Positions 36,451-48,630 of a DNA stretch of 64,000 bases are shown piece by piece; position 1 is the stretch's first letter, and every line of letters begins with the position of its first letter. The translations under genes and the position numbers were made by a program. The stretch is from Bromus sterilis. Its lineage: Eukaryota > Streptophyta > Magnoliopsida > Poales > Poaceae. The stretch spans positions 77,199,501 through 77,263,500 of the forward strand of contig OX465601.1 in assembly GCA_950022295.1 (NCBI GenBank), in the 5' to 3' direction. Under the pieces are notes generated by a model. The model had not been told where the DNA came from, searched no databases, and worked only from the letters and a program-made list of their open reading frames with translations.

Positions 36451-37086
36451 CGACTGCCTGTAGGAAGCCACCCAACCACTACCTGGTCGAAGTTGAGTCT
36501 AGACTTTGAAAAACTATTTTGCTAACTTAATGTTTGGCTTACGGGCCCACATCGATGTCACTACGTGTGATATCTATGGTATTAGGATCATTTTCTCCGT
36601 ACTTATGCTCTGGGACTCTGCTCTCTTATCCTTGCTGGTAAGTTTTACAAACTCTGACATTAGGATCACGTTCTCTTTATTCCACCCGGCGTTCTGGTGC
36701 GTACCCCTTTGATTGAGTCGTGTCGCAGGAGTTCTGACCCAGGTCCCGGACCGTGGATCCCATTCTCATTCTGGGCAGGCCGCGCATTCTCTGGCACAAA
36801 CTCCTGTGACCAACAGTTTTCTTGCGGCGTGATTGACATAGTGGAATCTATGTCGCGTCGTGTAATCCTTACCGCGGTCTGCGCGCCGCCTAGTGTGTCC
36901 TTTTTCCTTAATTTTACGACATTACGCTGCCCGATTTTCCCGTTGACTCTATGTGTGGGTGTGTATGTCTTATATGACTACTCCTATATATCCGCGCCTC
37001 CTCTTTGTTGTCGCTTTACCTCATACTCATTTCCGGTATCTCGATAAATGTTCATCACTGAAATACCCCTATTAAATTCTAGCAGG
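36451..37086 (+). other. Leader of element F between primer site and gag
   Basis: It contains at 36486-36521 the motif shared with elements A and B (GTCGAAGTTGAGTCTAGAC, then AAAAACTATTTTG). The rest is T-rich with no coding features. Confidence 0.6.
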
Positions 37087-37266
37087 ATGGATGGTCGTGG
37101 TGGTTGTGGTCTTGGTCGTGGTGCCAACGATCCACCTCCGCCGCCAGACTACATGGTCGCGATGATGCAGCAGTTTCAGATGAACCAAGTGTTTATGCAA
37201 GGAGTCATAGATCAGCTCCAGAACCCGAATCAGAACCACCACCAGAACCAACCGCCTGTGGTTACT
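37087..37266 (+). pseudogene. Element F gag, N-terminal part
   Basis: The first 60 codons of gag start at MDGRGG, with a run of Pro and an Asn/Gln/His-rich end. The frame stops only because element C begins at 37267; it resumes exactly after the duplicated TTACT at 44630 (VVT then LRDFMRLNPP). Confidence 0.8.
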
Positions 37267-38882
37267 TGATGGCTTCTCGCCCTTCGTTGGTTACCCGAAG
37301 TGGAAGGTGGAGATGAAGCGCAGCAGCAAGTTTCCCTCGGTGAAGATACCAAGGTTTGTCTCCAGTAGGACTCAAGAGATGATAAGTAGGTGTCAGCGGC
37401 GCAACTGACGTGGACCTGCACACAGACACATATAACTTTGTTCCCAACGAAGTTCAGAGAGGTTGTCAATCTCTCAGGTCTTGTTGTTTACAAAGGGTAA
37501 AACACAAGGGATAATGATAGCAAGTAAAAGCAATAAAGTAAAGATAGCGTGGAAACAATAATAAGGATATGGACCAGGATACGTGATGTTCGCTAGTGAT
37601 GTCTCTCTCCCAAAAGACGATAAAACTGCTATGCGAGGTAAAAAAATTACAGAAGGGCAATTGACAGGATTATGAACGCACCGCAATGCTAACTATGCTA
37701 CAAAAGAAAGGAAGAGGTTCAAAAGCACAGGCAGTACGCCAAAATAAGTAGACCGATATCCAACTGCATCTACTACTAATCATCCACCTTGAGATATCTA
37801 TCCAGAACATCTCGCTGGTATTAAGTTGCGAGCCCCACCCAAAGTGTAAACCCAAAGCAACAGACAACTGCATTAAAAAGCACTTTGCGTAAAGTAAACA
37901 ATCCTTGTAACCGCGGTTACAAGCACCGTTGTTTTCCCCCTTGTGGAAACAGCACATCCCCTAGACTCATGTTTCTGTCACTCAAGCGTGTCATTGGGGG
38001 GCATGAACCCACAATCGAGCACAACGTTCACTCTTGGAGTCACTACCTACTACTTGGCCAAAGCAATAAACAGCAACGGAGAACATGCAAGAATTACTTA
38101 GGAAAAAAATATAAGAGATAAAAACCAAATATATTACTCTATCACAATCTGAACATAATCTCATAATCTATCAGATCCCATCAAACTCAGCATAGCAACA
38201 GCAGAAATATTACAAAGGTGCCTCGATCATGTAGGGCAGCTCATGAGGTCTAAACAATGAAGATCAAAGAGGGGAGGAGAACATCACATAGCTACTGATC
38301 ACGGACCCATGGTCCAAGGAAAACTACTCACGAGACATTCGGGGAGCATCCATGGTGGAGAGGAGACTCCCGGAGGTCAATCCTCCCTCCGGCAGGGTGC
38401 CGGGAAGAGGTCTTCTGGTGCTCCCGATCTCGGAAGCGCGGCGGCGGAGGAACAGAGGCGAGTTTGTGAAATAGGGTTCCGTCTTCAGAGTTTCCCCGTG
38501 ACGGAGAATAAATAGGCGAAGGGGCGTAGCCAGAGGTGGACCAGGGGCCCCAGGCGCCCCCCTGGCGCGGCCAGGGGTGGGGCCGCGCCGGGTGGCCGCC
38601 TGGGCCCCCTGGCTCCCCTCTGGCCCCTCCAGGGCTCTTCGCGAAGCTTTCTTCACGCTGATTTTTTATCTGAATTTTCCCGAATTTTTCTGGCACTTTT
38701 TATATGGGGGAAAACTGAAATAGAAAAACAGCAGAAAACAGGAACTGGCACTGGGGTGCACTGAGTTAATAGGTTAGTCCAAATATGATCAAAAGTATAT
38801 GAAAGTGTATCTAGATCATAGCAATATCACACAAAACATTCATGGAGCAAGCAGAAATTATAGATACGTTTTGGACGTATCA
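37267..38882 (-). repeat. 3' LTR of element C (1,616 bp)
   Basis: It is near-identical to 43008-44624, with scattered substitutions. The likely TATA box CTATTTATTC reads on the minus strand at 38506-38515. A polypurine tract (AAGCTTGGGGATG on the minus strand) abuts it at 38884-38896. Confidence 0.88.
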
Positions 38883-41704
38883 ACATCCCCAAGCTTAATT
38901 CCTGCTCGTCCTTGAGTAGGTAAATGATAAAAGCATAATTTCTGTGGTGACATGCTAGCAACCATAAAACAACTTTGAAAAGTAAAGCAATCAAGGTTAG
39001 AGATTGAAATCAAGTCATAACATGCAAGAGTCTATATTAGCATTGAAACAAGTAACAAAAGAACATTAGGTGCAAGAGCTCTCGCTGTCCGTGACTCGAA
39101 TGTCTCCCAATGGTGTTTGCGTGCAAGAAGGGGGATAGGGAATACGAGAAAAAGTTTTTTTGTGTTGAGAACTCAATCTACTAAAGTTTGACACTTGGTC
39201 CTCTTTGGAATCTTATCTTGACTCGTCCCCAGACCACTAGCCAGGTACAAGTCAATTTGATCCATTCCTTTTTCAATATTTGAGTACTCATGCAATGGAT
39301 GAGCGTAAGCACGAGAGTTGACACTTAGTGTGGCAAAGAGAGAAATATGGTGGAGGAGGAAGAAAAAAAGGATGAGAAAGGCTCACATTAATGAGGACAA
39401 TCATAGGCAAGAGATGCCAAATGATAGATATGATGTGAGGAGTAGGGATTGCCATGCAACGGATGCACATACGAGCTAAGAAGCTCTCCAAAGGAACTAG
39501 TGGGGGTGCATCTAACTTGCTCGCTCATGAAGACCTAGAGCTCGTTTGAGGAGGCTCATCCTTGGAATATGCAAGCCAAGTTCTATAGTGTGAAGGTCCC
39601 CACATAGCTATATGCATGAAGATCATCTCTATGGAGTACAAGGATATAAAGGGAGTACTAGTGTGGATCTCTGAAAAGGATAGTAGTGTTGCCCCTTTCT
39701 CTCTTTTTATTTCTTTTTCTCTTTTTTCTATTTTTTTTGTATTTTTTGGTGGCCTCAATGGCTCTTTCTATTTAACTCTCATTTGTCCTCTTTGGGATCT
39801 TTTGATGTGTCCACTTTGGGATCTTTTCCTCACTTAAGGGCAACACTCTAATTTACAAGAAGTTAAAGGAGATCTTTCACACTTTACAAGGTACTCAAAA
39901 TCATGAAGAAGATGTAATTAACATGATGTATGCAAGGTATGTCGCTGCCAGTGTAGCAGGAACATGTATGACATGAAGATCAAGTCATGAAGAGGTGGAA
40001 GTTGCATGGAAATGTAACTCGGAAAGGCTATGGAAATGCCTTGATAGGTAGGTATGGTGGCTGTTTTGAGGAAAGATATAATGAGGTTTATGATGACAGA
40101 GCGTATCATGCCCAAGGGTTTGGATGTACCGGCGAAGGTGGACACCAACTCTCGGAGTGAGAAGAAGGCAATGCACGGCACGGAAGAGGCTAGCAAAATA
40201 TGGGAAGGTGGAAGTGTCAACTTTCAATACTTACATTAGTCCGAAGAACTCATGCACTTATTATCGGTAACTCTCAATCTAATAAGGAGGTTCACAAAGA
40301 GACAAGTACCCCGAGGAGGAGTCTATGGGGGTTTGGTTATCCTTGCGCATCCTCGACTCATGGTACGTGAGTGTTCTCTAATATTGAACTCCTCAGAAGA
40401 GTAGTGATCCATCTAGTAGCTAGAGTTCTCAACTAGTTTTGTAGGTTTTGAAAAATAAACACGGATTGCCCAAAATACGACACCTATCACTAATAGGCAA
40501 GAGCTCTTGACACCAAAAGTTCAATTATTACTCACATCAATACCTCAAAACTATTGCAAGTTACTACTAGAAGAAAATAGCAACCCTCAATTACCAACTT
40601 TCAAGACAAGACACAACTCAGTGCAACAACCAACTCTCTTTAACAAGATAAACATGAAAACTAAAAAGAGTTCCAGCAACAAACTAAACAAAATCCAAGG
40701 CCCTTGCTAAAGACAAACTAAAACTAAAACTAAACATGGCAGTAGCTATGAAAAGATAAAGAACACACAACAGCAGAAAGATAGGCATGAAGAATCCTAT
40801 GATGTGTTCTAAATTTTGAAAGTGGAGCGTGTTTCTCTCCCACACAAAGTACGAAGGGATCTAACTTGTTATGAACAGAAAGCAAAGCTAAAGAAAACTA
40901 AAAACAAAACCTAAGAGCGAGACGCTCCAAGCATAGCACATAACGCATGAAGTGATAAAAATATAGTGAGACGAAGGACGAACTGATGGTTGTTGATGGA
41001 GAAGGGGATGCACGGGGCATCCCCAAGCTTCGCTTGAGTATCCTTGAATATTTGTTGGGGATACATGTGGGCATCCCCAAGCTTGAGCGCTTGACACTCC
41101 TGGATCTTCTTTCATCATCTTCCATCGCACACTTGAAAACTCCCTTCATACATAACTCATCATAAGCTGATTAGAGAGGTTAGTACCCTTAATAAATAAT
41201 TTTTCCCACTGGATATAAAGATAATCTTGAAGAGCTACCGTTTCTAAAGAGTGCCAAAAAGTTTTTGCAAAGAAAAAACAAGCTTAATGTTTGCAAAAGT
41301 TAGGAAAGACAAAACGTGGCAGAATCTGTGAAAAACAGAACAGCAGGTAGTAAAGAATTTTTTTAGGGGTACTTCTGCAACTCAAATAAAAAAACTCAGA
41401 ACATACGGAAGTTTCATAATTGTATAGAGCATACTGTGTAAAAATTTCAGCTCAAAAAGATGAACTGGGATTTTTCTGGAACTTTTCTGGTCACGAGGAC
41501 AGAATCTGTTTTCTGGACAGCATGTCACAACTTTTACTTCCCTTGCCGTAAGAGGCTATAACTTGGCACAAAGCTGAAAAATAAAGATACAATGATGTTG
41601 CTACAGTAGTAACAATCATCAAGACACAACAAAATCAAAAAGAAAAACCTAAATTCGTTGCGGGCTGCCTCCCGAAAGCGCTTCTTTAGAGCCATTAGCT
41701 AGGC
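38883..41704 (-). other. 3' noncoding region of element C
   Basis: It lies between the ORF and the 3' LTR and aligns with 48631-51430 of element D along its length. It holds a T-rich run near 39700-39760 and many short words shared with D. No protein is supported. Confidence 0.75.
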
Positions 41705-42814
41705 TTAAAGATTATGAAAGATGCTCACAAGAGAATAAGAATTGAAGCAGAAGAGAGCATCAAGAAGCAAATGTGAAACACATTTAATCCTAACCCACTT
41801 TCTATGCATAGGAATCTTGTAAGAAAATAAATCAAAGAAGCACAAAGTGACATGCATAGGAAGGTAGAACAAGAACAACTTCAAAATTTTCAACATGAAG
41901 AGAGGTGTTTTTGTAACATGGAAGTTTCTACAACCAAACTTTCCTCTCTCAAAGTAATTTTCAGTAGCATCATGAAAAACATCAAGAATATAACTATCAC
42001 ATTGTTCATGACCACATTTATAAGATAAATGCAACCCTTCACATTGAGCTTTGATAAGAGGAAAATTCTCCGGAATATGAGTTGGAGATTTCAACATGAT
42101 AATAGGACAATAAATTGTGGGTGCAATAGCAACAATTTCATGCTTAACATAAGGAACTATAGATAGTTCATTTTTGTCAGCATCATCCATAGTGGCATCT
42201 TGGCCATCAACAAAGCAAGTATCAAAATTTTCAGAAAGGGATATTTCAAGTGAGTCCTCGGAATCATGGGATTCCTCCTCAAAGCAATCATTGGCCTCTT
42301 CTTGGGCAGCAAGCATTTTATTTTTAAAATCCTCAATATAAGAATTGGAAGTATAATTCTCGAAGCAATAAGCAAGAACTGCAAAGTTTTCAGACTCGAA
42401 AATACTATCGTGATACTTTTCAATCAAAGAAGCAATCTCATAGGCACCTTTAAAAGCAACAAACTCTTCAATCCTTTCAACATCAAAGTAATCATAAACA
42501 CCTTTAGCATAAGAAGATAAGATCTCATTTTCATTAAACTCACATTGGAAAGGGAGGTGTTTATGATCTATATTAGAACAGCAAGTGAAATCATAAATGT
42601 GGCACAAAAGTTTAGCAGGGCAATAAGAAACATGTATTTGATCCCATAAGTGTTTCCCTTTCTGAGATAGGCGGTGCCGCGTATAATGAGCATGCTCATC
42701 CAATGATTTTCCCTCAACCAAGTCGGTCGGGTTTTTAGCGCGAGCACAAATTGATCAAAGACGATCCAAGTGAAACATGTCCATCCTACCATATTTGGGT
42801 GGTTCATCACCCAT
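41705..42814 (-). pseudogene. Long ORF of unknown function in element C (one early stop)
   Basis: In one frame an ATG at 42814 (MGDEPPKYG..) reads to an in-frame TGA at 42757-42755. The same frame then continues open to 41705; the intact part is 338 codons from 42721. The N-terminal part has MDMFHLDRL and SLDEHAHYTRHRLSQ. The middle is strongly acidic (EEANDCFEEESHDSEDSLE). The C-terminal 80 residues are hydrophobic with basic patches (LKILKLFLFYLPMHVTLCFF), possibly membrane-associated. It occupies the place of gag-pol but shows no CCHC knuckle, DTG/DxG protease or RT motif. I do not recognise a domain. The stop fits a CGA to TGA change. Confidence 0.65.
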
Positions 42815-43007
42815 GGTGAGGATAGCATAAATAGGCAAAGCAAGACAAAGGAAAAAGGTAGCAACTATTTTTGTGGTTTTTCATAAAGGACACTGAGATA
42901 AAAACTGAAAGGTAAACTAACAAGACTAAAAAACAAAGGTAAAGGGTAGTGTGCAACTCCCCTATATTAGCACTCGGAGTCCCCAACAACGGCGCCAGAA
43001 ATTCACT
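42815..43007 (-). other. Leader and primer binding site of element C
   Basis: On the minus strand TGGCGCCGTTGTTGGGGA (42997-42980) is a tRNA-Asp-type primer site, with two differences from element D's. The following leader (about 42960-42890) matches that of D. Confidence 0.75.
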
Positions 43008-44624
43008 TGATGGCTTCTCGCCCTTCGTTGGTTACCCCAAGTGGAAGGTGGAGATGTAGCGCAGCAGCAAGTTTCCCTCGGTGAAGATACCAAGGTTTGT
43101 CTCCAGTAGGACTCCAGAGATGATAAGTAGGTGTCAGCGGCGCGACTGACGTGGACCTGCACACAGACACATATAACTTTGTTCCCAACGAAGTTCAGAG
43201 AGGTTGTCAATCTCTCCGGTCTTGTTGTTTACAAAGGGTAAAACACAAGGGATAATGATAGCAAGTAAAAGCAATAAAGTAAAGATAGCGTGGAAACAGT
43301 AATAAGGATATGGACCGGGATACGTGATGTTCGCTAGTGATGTCTCTCTCCCAAAAGACGATAAAACTGCTATGCGAGGTAAACAAATTACAGAAGGGCA
43401 ATTGACAGGATTATGAACGTACCGCAATGCTAACTATGCTACAAAAGAAAGGAAGTGGTTCAAAAGCACAGGCAGTACGCCAAAATAAGTAGACCGAAAT
43501 CCAACTGCATCTACTACTAATCATCCACCTTGAGATATCTATCCAGAACATCTCGCTGGTATTAAGTTGCGAGCCCCACCCAAAGTGTAAACCCAAAGCA
43601 AAAGACAACTGCATTAAAAAGCACTTTGCGTAAAGTAAACAATCCTTGTAACCGCGGTTACAAGCACCGTTGTTTTCCCCCTTGTGGCAACAACACATCC
43701 CCTAGACTCATGTTTCTGTCACTCAAGCGTGTCATCGGGGGGCATGAACCCACAATCGAGCACAACGTTCCCTCTTGGATTCACTACCTACTACTTGGCC
43801 AAAGCAATAAACAGCAACGGAGAACATGCAAGAATTACTTAGGAACAAAAATATAAGAGATAAAAACCAAATATATTACTCTATCACAATCTGAACATAA
43901 TCTCATAATCCATCAGATCCCATCAAACTCAACATAGCAACAGCAGAAATATTACAAAGGTGCATCGATCATGTAGGGCAGCTCACGAAGTCTAAACAAT
44001 GAAGATCAAAGAGGGGAGGAGAACATCACATAGCTACTAATCACGGACCCATGGTCCAAGGAAAACTACTCACGAGACATCCGGGGAGCATCCATGGTGG
44101 AGAGGAGACTCCCGGAGGTCAATCCTCCCTCCGGCAGGGTGCCGGGAAGAGGTCTTCTGGTGCTCCCGATCTCGGAAGCGCGGCGGCGGCGGAACAGAGG
44201 CGAGTTTACGAAATAGGGTTCTGTCTTCAGAGTTTCCCCTTGACGGAGAATAAATAGGCGAAGGGGGGCAGCCAGAGGTGGACTAGGGGCCCCAGGCGCA
44301 CCCCTGGCGCGGCCAGGGGTGGGGCCGCGCCGGGTGGCCGCCTGGGCCCCCTGGCTCCCCTCTGGCCCCTCCAGGGCTCTTCGCGAAGCTTCCTTCACGC
44401 TGATTTTTTATCTGAATTTTCCCGAATTTTTCTGGCACTTTTTATAAGGGGGAAAACTGAAATAGAAAAACAGCAGAAAACAGGAACTGGCACTGGGGTG
44501 CACTGAGTTAATAGGTTAGTCCAAATATGATCAAAAGTATATGAAAGTGTATCTAGATCATAGCAATATCACACAAAACATGCATGGAGAAAGCAGAAAT
44601 TATAGATACGTTTTGGACGTATCA
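43008..44624 (-). repeat. 5' LTR of element C (1,617 bp)
   Basis: This is the partner of 37267-38882. The TATA-like CTATTTATTC reads on the minus strand at 44257-44248, and the LTR start TGATACGTCC is at 44624. Confidence 0.88.
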
Positions 44625-44629
44625 TTACT

Positions 44630-47017
44630 CTGCGGGATTTCATGCGTCTCAATCCCCCTCTCTTCCACCAACCTGAACAGCTGCTGGGTGCCGATGATTG
44701 GCTTCGTGACATCACTCGTCAGTGGAGTTCGCTAATGTGAGCACTGCTGATTACGTCAACTTCGCGTCCTATTTCCTGCGTGGCCCCGCTGCTCAGTGGT
44801 GGGACACCTACAAGGGCTCGCTAGCTGAAGGGACTATTGTCACTTGGAATGAATTCAAGACTACCTTCCGTGCTCGTTATGTCCCCCAGGCGATTATGAA
44901 CCGTATGAAGGCCGAGTTTCGCAGCCTCGTTCAGGGCAACAAAACTGTCGAGGCATATCAGAGGAAATTCCTCGCCTCTCCCGCTATGCTGCAAGTGACA
45001 TCCCCAATGATGCAAGTAGGCAAGAGAAGTTCCGTGATGGACTCAACTCAGATCTTCAGCTTGCACTGTCTTTGCACGTCTTCCCCGACTTCGCCACCAT
45101 GGTGAACCAGACTATCACTCTCGAGACCTCTCAGTTTAAGTTCGGTGGTTCGCCGAAGCGCCCCCGCGATGCTGGCTCTTCTTCGGGCACAACACATAAG
45201 CAACGCGTCTGGATTCCGCACGGTGTTATGCGACCAACTGCCCCTGCACCAAGGCCTTCGTATGTTGCACCCCGTCTGCCTCCGCCCCCGCCAAGACAAC
45301 TGAAGACTGAGACTGCACCCCTTCGTCCTCAAGATGGCTTGTGTTTCAAGTGCTGTCAGCCAGGCCATATTTCCAAAGACTGTCCCCAGCGACAGAATCA
45401 ACTAGTAGTTCACCCTGCTGGCCGCGGAAATGGCCGTGGCAACAATGGGACCCTCAACTATAATACTGGGTCCAATACTCATGCTCGTGGTCATGCTTAC
45501 AACATTGATGTTGAAGTAGCTCAGGAACAACCCGCTACTGTGATGGGTACCCTCCTCGTTAACTCAACACCTGCTACTGTTTTATTTGATACAGGAGCAT
45601 CGCATTCATTTATGTCTGGAGCATTTGCATCTAAGCATGGCATATACCACGAAAAGATGCATACCCCCTTAATAGTCCGGACTCCCGGTACCCAGTGTCG
45701 TGTTGACATGGTTGCACCTAACCTCACTATAGAGATCGAAGGATTCAAATTCATGGTTTCGCCACACATTCTGAAAACCTCCACCATCGACCTTATCCTT
45801 GGCATGGATTGGCTGAAAACCCACGATGCCGCACTTTATTGTGGCACCAAGGTCATCCAACTTTTTCATCCTTCTGGAGCGATTTTGAGTCATACTTCCA
45901 TTGTGTCGATGAATGACGAAGCGCGTATATATTCTCTGAATGCCTTGAATGTCGCACCTCTTGAAGGGATTGAGAAAGTCCCAATCGTCTGTGATTTTAC
46001 CGACGTATTCCCAGAAGAACTACCGGGGATACCCCCGATTAGGGAAGTTGAATTCGTTATCGAATTGAAGCCCGGCACTGTCCCTATTGCCAAGCGCCCG
46101 TATAAGATGCCACCTCACCACCTCCTTGAACTAAAGAAGGATATTGATGCGGCCCTTGAGAAAGGCTTCATCCGTCCAAGTTCCTCTGCTTGGGGAGCAC
46201 CTTCGCTCTTTGTCAAGAAGAGTGATGGCACGAACCGTTTGGTCCAAGATTACCGACCTATCAACCAGGCCACGATACAGAACAAGTACTGCCTACCTCA
46301 GATCAATGATCTTTATGATCAACTTGTTGGATCCATGGTGTTTTCAAAACTCGACTTAAGGTTGGGTTACCATCAGATCCGGGTCCGTGATGAGGACATC
46401 CCGAAGACCGCATTAATTACTCGCTATGGTTCATACGAGTACACTGTCATGTCATTTGGCTTGACCAATGCACCAGCCACCTTCTCCCGATTGATGAACT
46501 ATATATTCATGGAATACCTCGACAAGTATGTCGTGGTTTATCTGGATGATATATTGGTTTACTCCAAGACCGATGCAGAACATACTGAACATCTTCGTCT
46601 TATAATGGAAAAGCTTCGAGAACACAAACCCTATGCTAAGTTTTCTAAGTGTAAGTTCTGGCTTCCCGAAGTAACTTGCCTTGGTCATGTGATTTCCAAG
46701 GATGGCGTTGCCGTCAACCCCGAACGTATCCAGGCTATTCTTGACTGGACTCCGCCCAGGACTGTCAAGCAAGTCAGAAGTTTCCTCGGCCTTGCCAGCT
46801 ATTGCCGCCGTTTTGTTGAGAATTTCTCAAAGATTGCCAAGCCTCTGACTAATATGCTTCACAAAGGCGTCAAGTTTGAGTGGACTGATAAATGTCAGGA
46901 AAGTTTTCAAGCCCTCAAGGACAAGCTCACTTCACCCCCAGTGCTTGCTCCCCCTGATACTCAGAATAACTTCGTGATATATTGTGACGCGTCTCGTCAA
47001 GGATTAGGCTGTGTCCT
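44630..47017 (+). pseudogene. Element F gag (rest), protease, reverse transcriptase, RNase H start
   Basis: The gag core (YFLRGPAAQWWDTY) needs two frameshifts, near 44720 and 44972. From there one frame runs to element D. It has a CCHC knuckle CFKCCQPGHISKDC (about 45342-45383) and protease VLFDTGASHSFMSG (about 45579-45620). RT follows with RLVQDYRPIN, FSKLDLRLGYHQIRV and catalytic YLDD (46539-46550), then LGHVISKDG and FLGLASYCRRF. RNase H starts with YCDASRQGLGCVL. The usual SKIDLRSGYHQ shows a Gly to Leu change. The order PR-RT-RH and the knuckle are those of Ty3/gypsy. The frame is cut by D at the codon CT+A. Confidence 0.88.
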
Positions 47018-48630
47018 TGATACGGTGAGGATCTCTCACTCCTCGTTGGTTACCCCAAGTGGAAGGTGAGATGTAGCGTAGCAGCAAATTTCCCTCGGTA
47101 AAGATACCAAGGTTATCGAACCAGTAGGACTCCAAGAGATACAAAAAGGTGTCACGGCGATTGACGTGGACCTGCATACAGATACAAATAGCTTTGCTCC
47201 CAACGAGTACAGAGGAGTTGTCAATTCCTCCGGCCTTACTGTTTACAAAGGATCAACGCAAGAAATAATAATAATGGCAACTGAAAGTAAAGACTGAAAT
47301 TAAACAGTAATGTAAAGATGGACCGGGGTCCCGTGATTTTCACTAGTGATGTCTCTCTCCCAAAAGACTATAAAAGTGATAGCGAGGTAAACAAATCACA
47401 GCTGGGCAATTGACAGAATTATGAAGGCACCGCAATGCTAACTATGCTGCAAAGAAAGGAAGGGTTCAAAAGCAATGGGCAGTACGCCAAGGTAAGTAAA
47501 CCGAAATCCAACTGCATCTACTACGAATCATCCACCTTGAGATATCTATCCAGAACATCTCGCTGGTATTAAGTTGTGAATCCCACCCAAAGTGTAAACT
47601 CAAAGCAACAGACGACTGCATTAAAAGAACTTTGCATAAAGTAAACAATCCTTGCACCCGCGGATACAAGCACCGTTGTTTTATCCCTGGTGGCAACAAC
47701 ACATCCCCTAGTCTCATGTTTCTGTCACTCAAGCTAGACATCAAGGGGCTGAACCCACAATCAAGCATAACGCTCCCTCTTGGAGTTGCAACAAATCACT
47801 TGGCCAAAGTAAAATACGGCAATGGAGAACATGCAAGAATTTACTCAAGAACAAAATATAAAAGAGAAGAACCAAATATATTACTCATCACAATCTGAAC
47901 ATAGTCTCATAATCCATCAGATCCCAACAAACTCAGCATAGCAACAGCAGAAATTACAAAAGTGCCTCGATCATGTGAGGCATCTCACGAGGTCTCGAAA
48001 GTGGAAGCACAAAGAGGGGAGATAAGTACATCACATAGCTATTGGTCACGGACCCATGGTCCAAGGGAAACTACTCACGGTACATACGGGAGGGGTCCAT
48101 GGCTATGGATGGTCTCCCAGAGGGGGTTCCTCCTCCCGGCAGGGTGCCGGGGCAGCTTCTCCAGGCAGCCCTGGTCTAGAAACGGCGGCGGCGGCGGTAC
48201 AGAGGCGAGTTCGCGGAAAAGAGATCGATCTTAGGGGTTTCCACCCCGAGGGCTAAATATAGGCGGAGGGGGTGTCGAGGGGACCCACCAGGCAGCCAGG
48301 AGGCCTCCTGGCGCGGTCTAGGGTGGGTCCGCGCCAGGGACCCTCCTGGTCTCCTGGTGGTGGCATCCCTCCGCTGCCTTGGTGATTCCGGAAGCTTCCG
48401 GGTCGCTGATTTTTTATCTGATTTTTCCAGATTTTTTGGAGCACTTTTAATGGCCGGAAAACCTGAAATACAAAAGCAGCAGAAAACAGCAACTGGCAGC
48501 TGGGTGCACTGGGTTAATAGATTAGTCCAAATATGCTCAAAAGTGTATGAAAGTTCAAGCAAAACATGGCAAAGTCACACAAAGCATGCATGGAGCAAGC
48601 AGAAATTATAGATACGTTTGGGACGTATCA
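47018..48630 (-). repeat. 3' LTR of element D (1,613 bp)
   Basis: It matches the split 5' LTR with few differences. The TATA-like box (minus TATATTTA, 48261-48254) lies next to a GC-rich part. The LTR is followed at 48631 by the same polypurine-tract sequence as in C. Confidence 0.88.

Larger units (their letters stand above)
37267..44624 (-). mobile_element. Element C: Athila-type non-autonomous retrotransposon with a gag-unrelated ORF
   Basis: LTRs are 37267-38882 (3') and 43008-44624 (5'). The target duplication TTACT is at 37262-37266 and 44625-44629. On the minus strand the LTR starts TGATACGTCCAAAACG and ends GAGAAGCCATCA. The primer site is of tRNA-Asp type, as in Athila elements. The 4.1-kb interior has one large ORF and a long 3' noncoding part shared with D. 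No gag, protease, RT or integrase motif was seen. LTR pairs differ at scattered sites, so the insertion is older than H. Confidence 0.88.
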
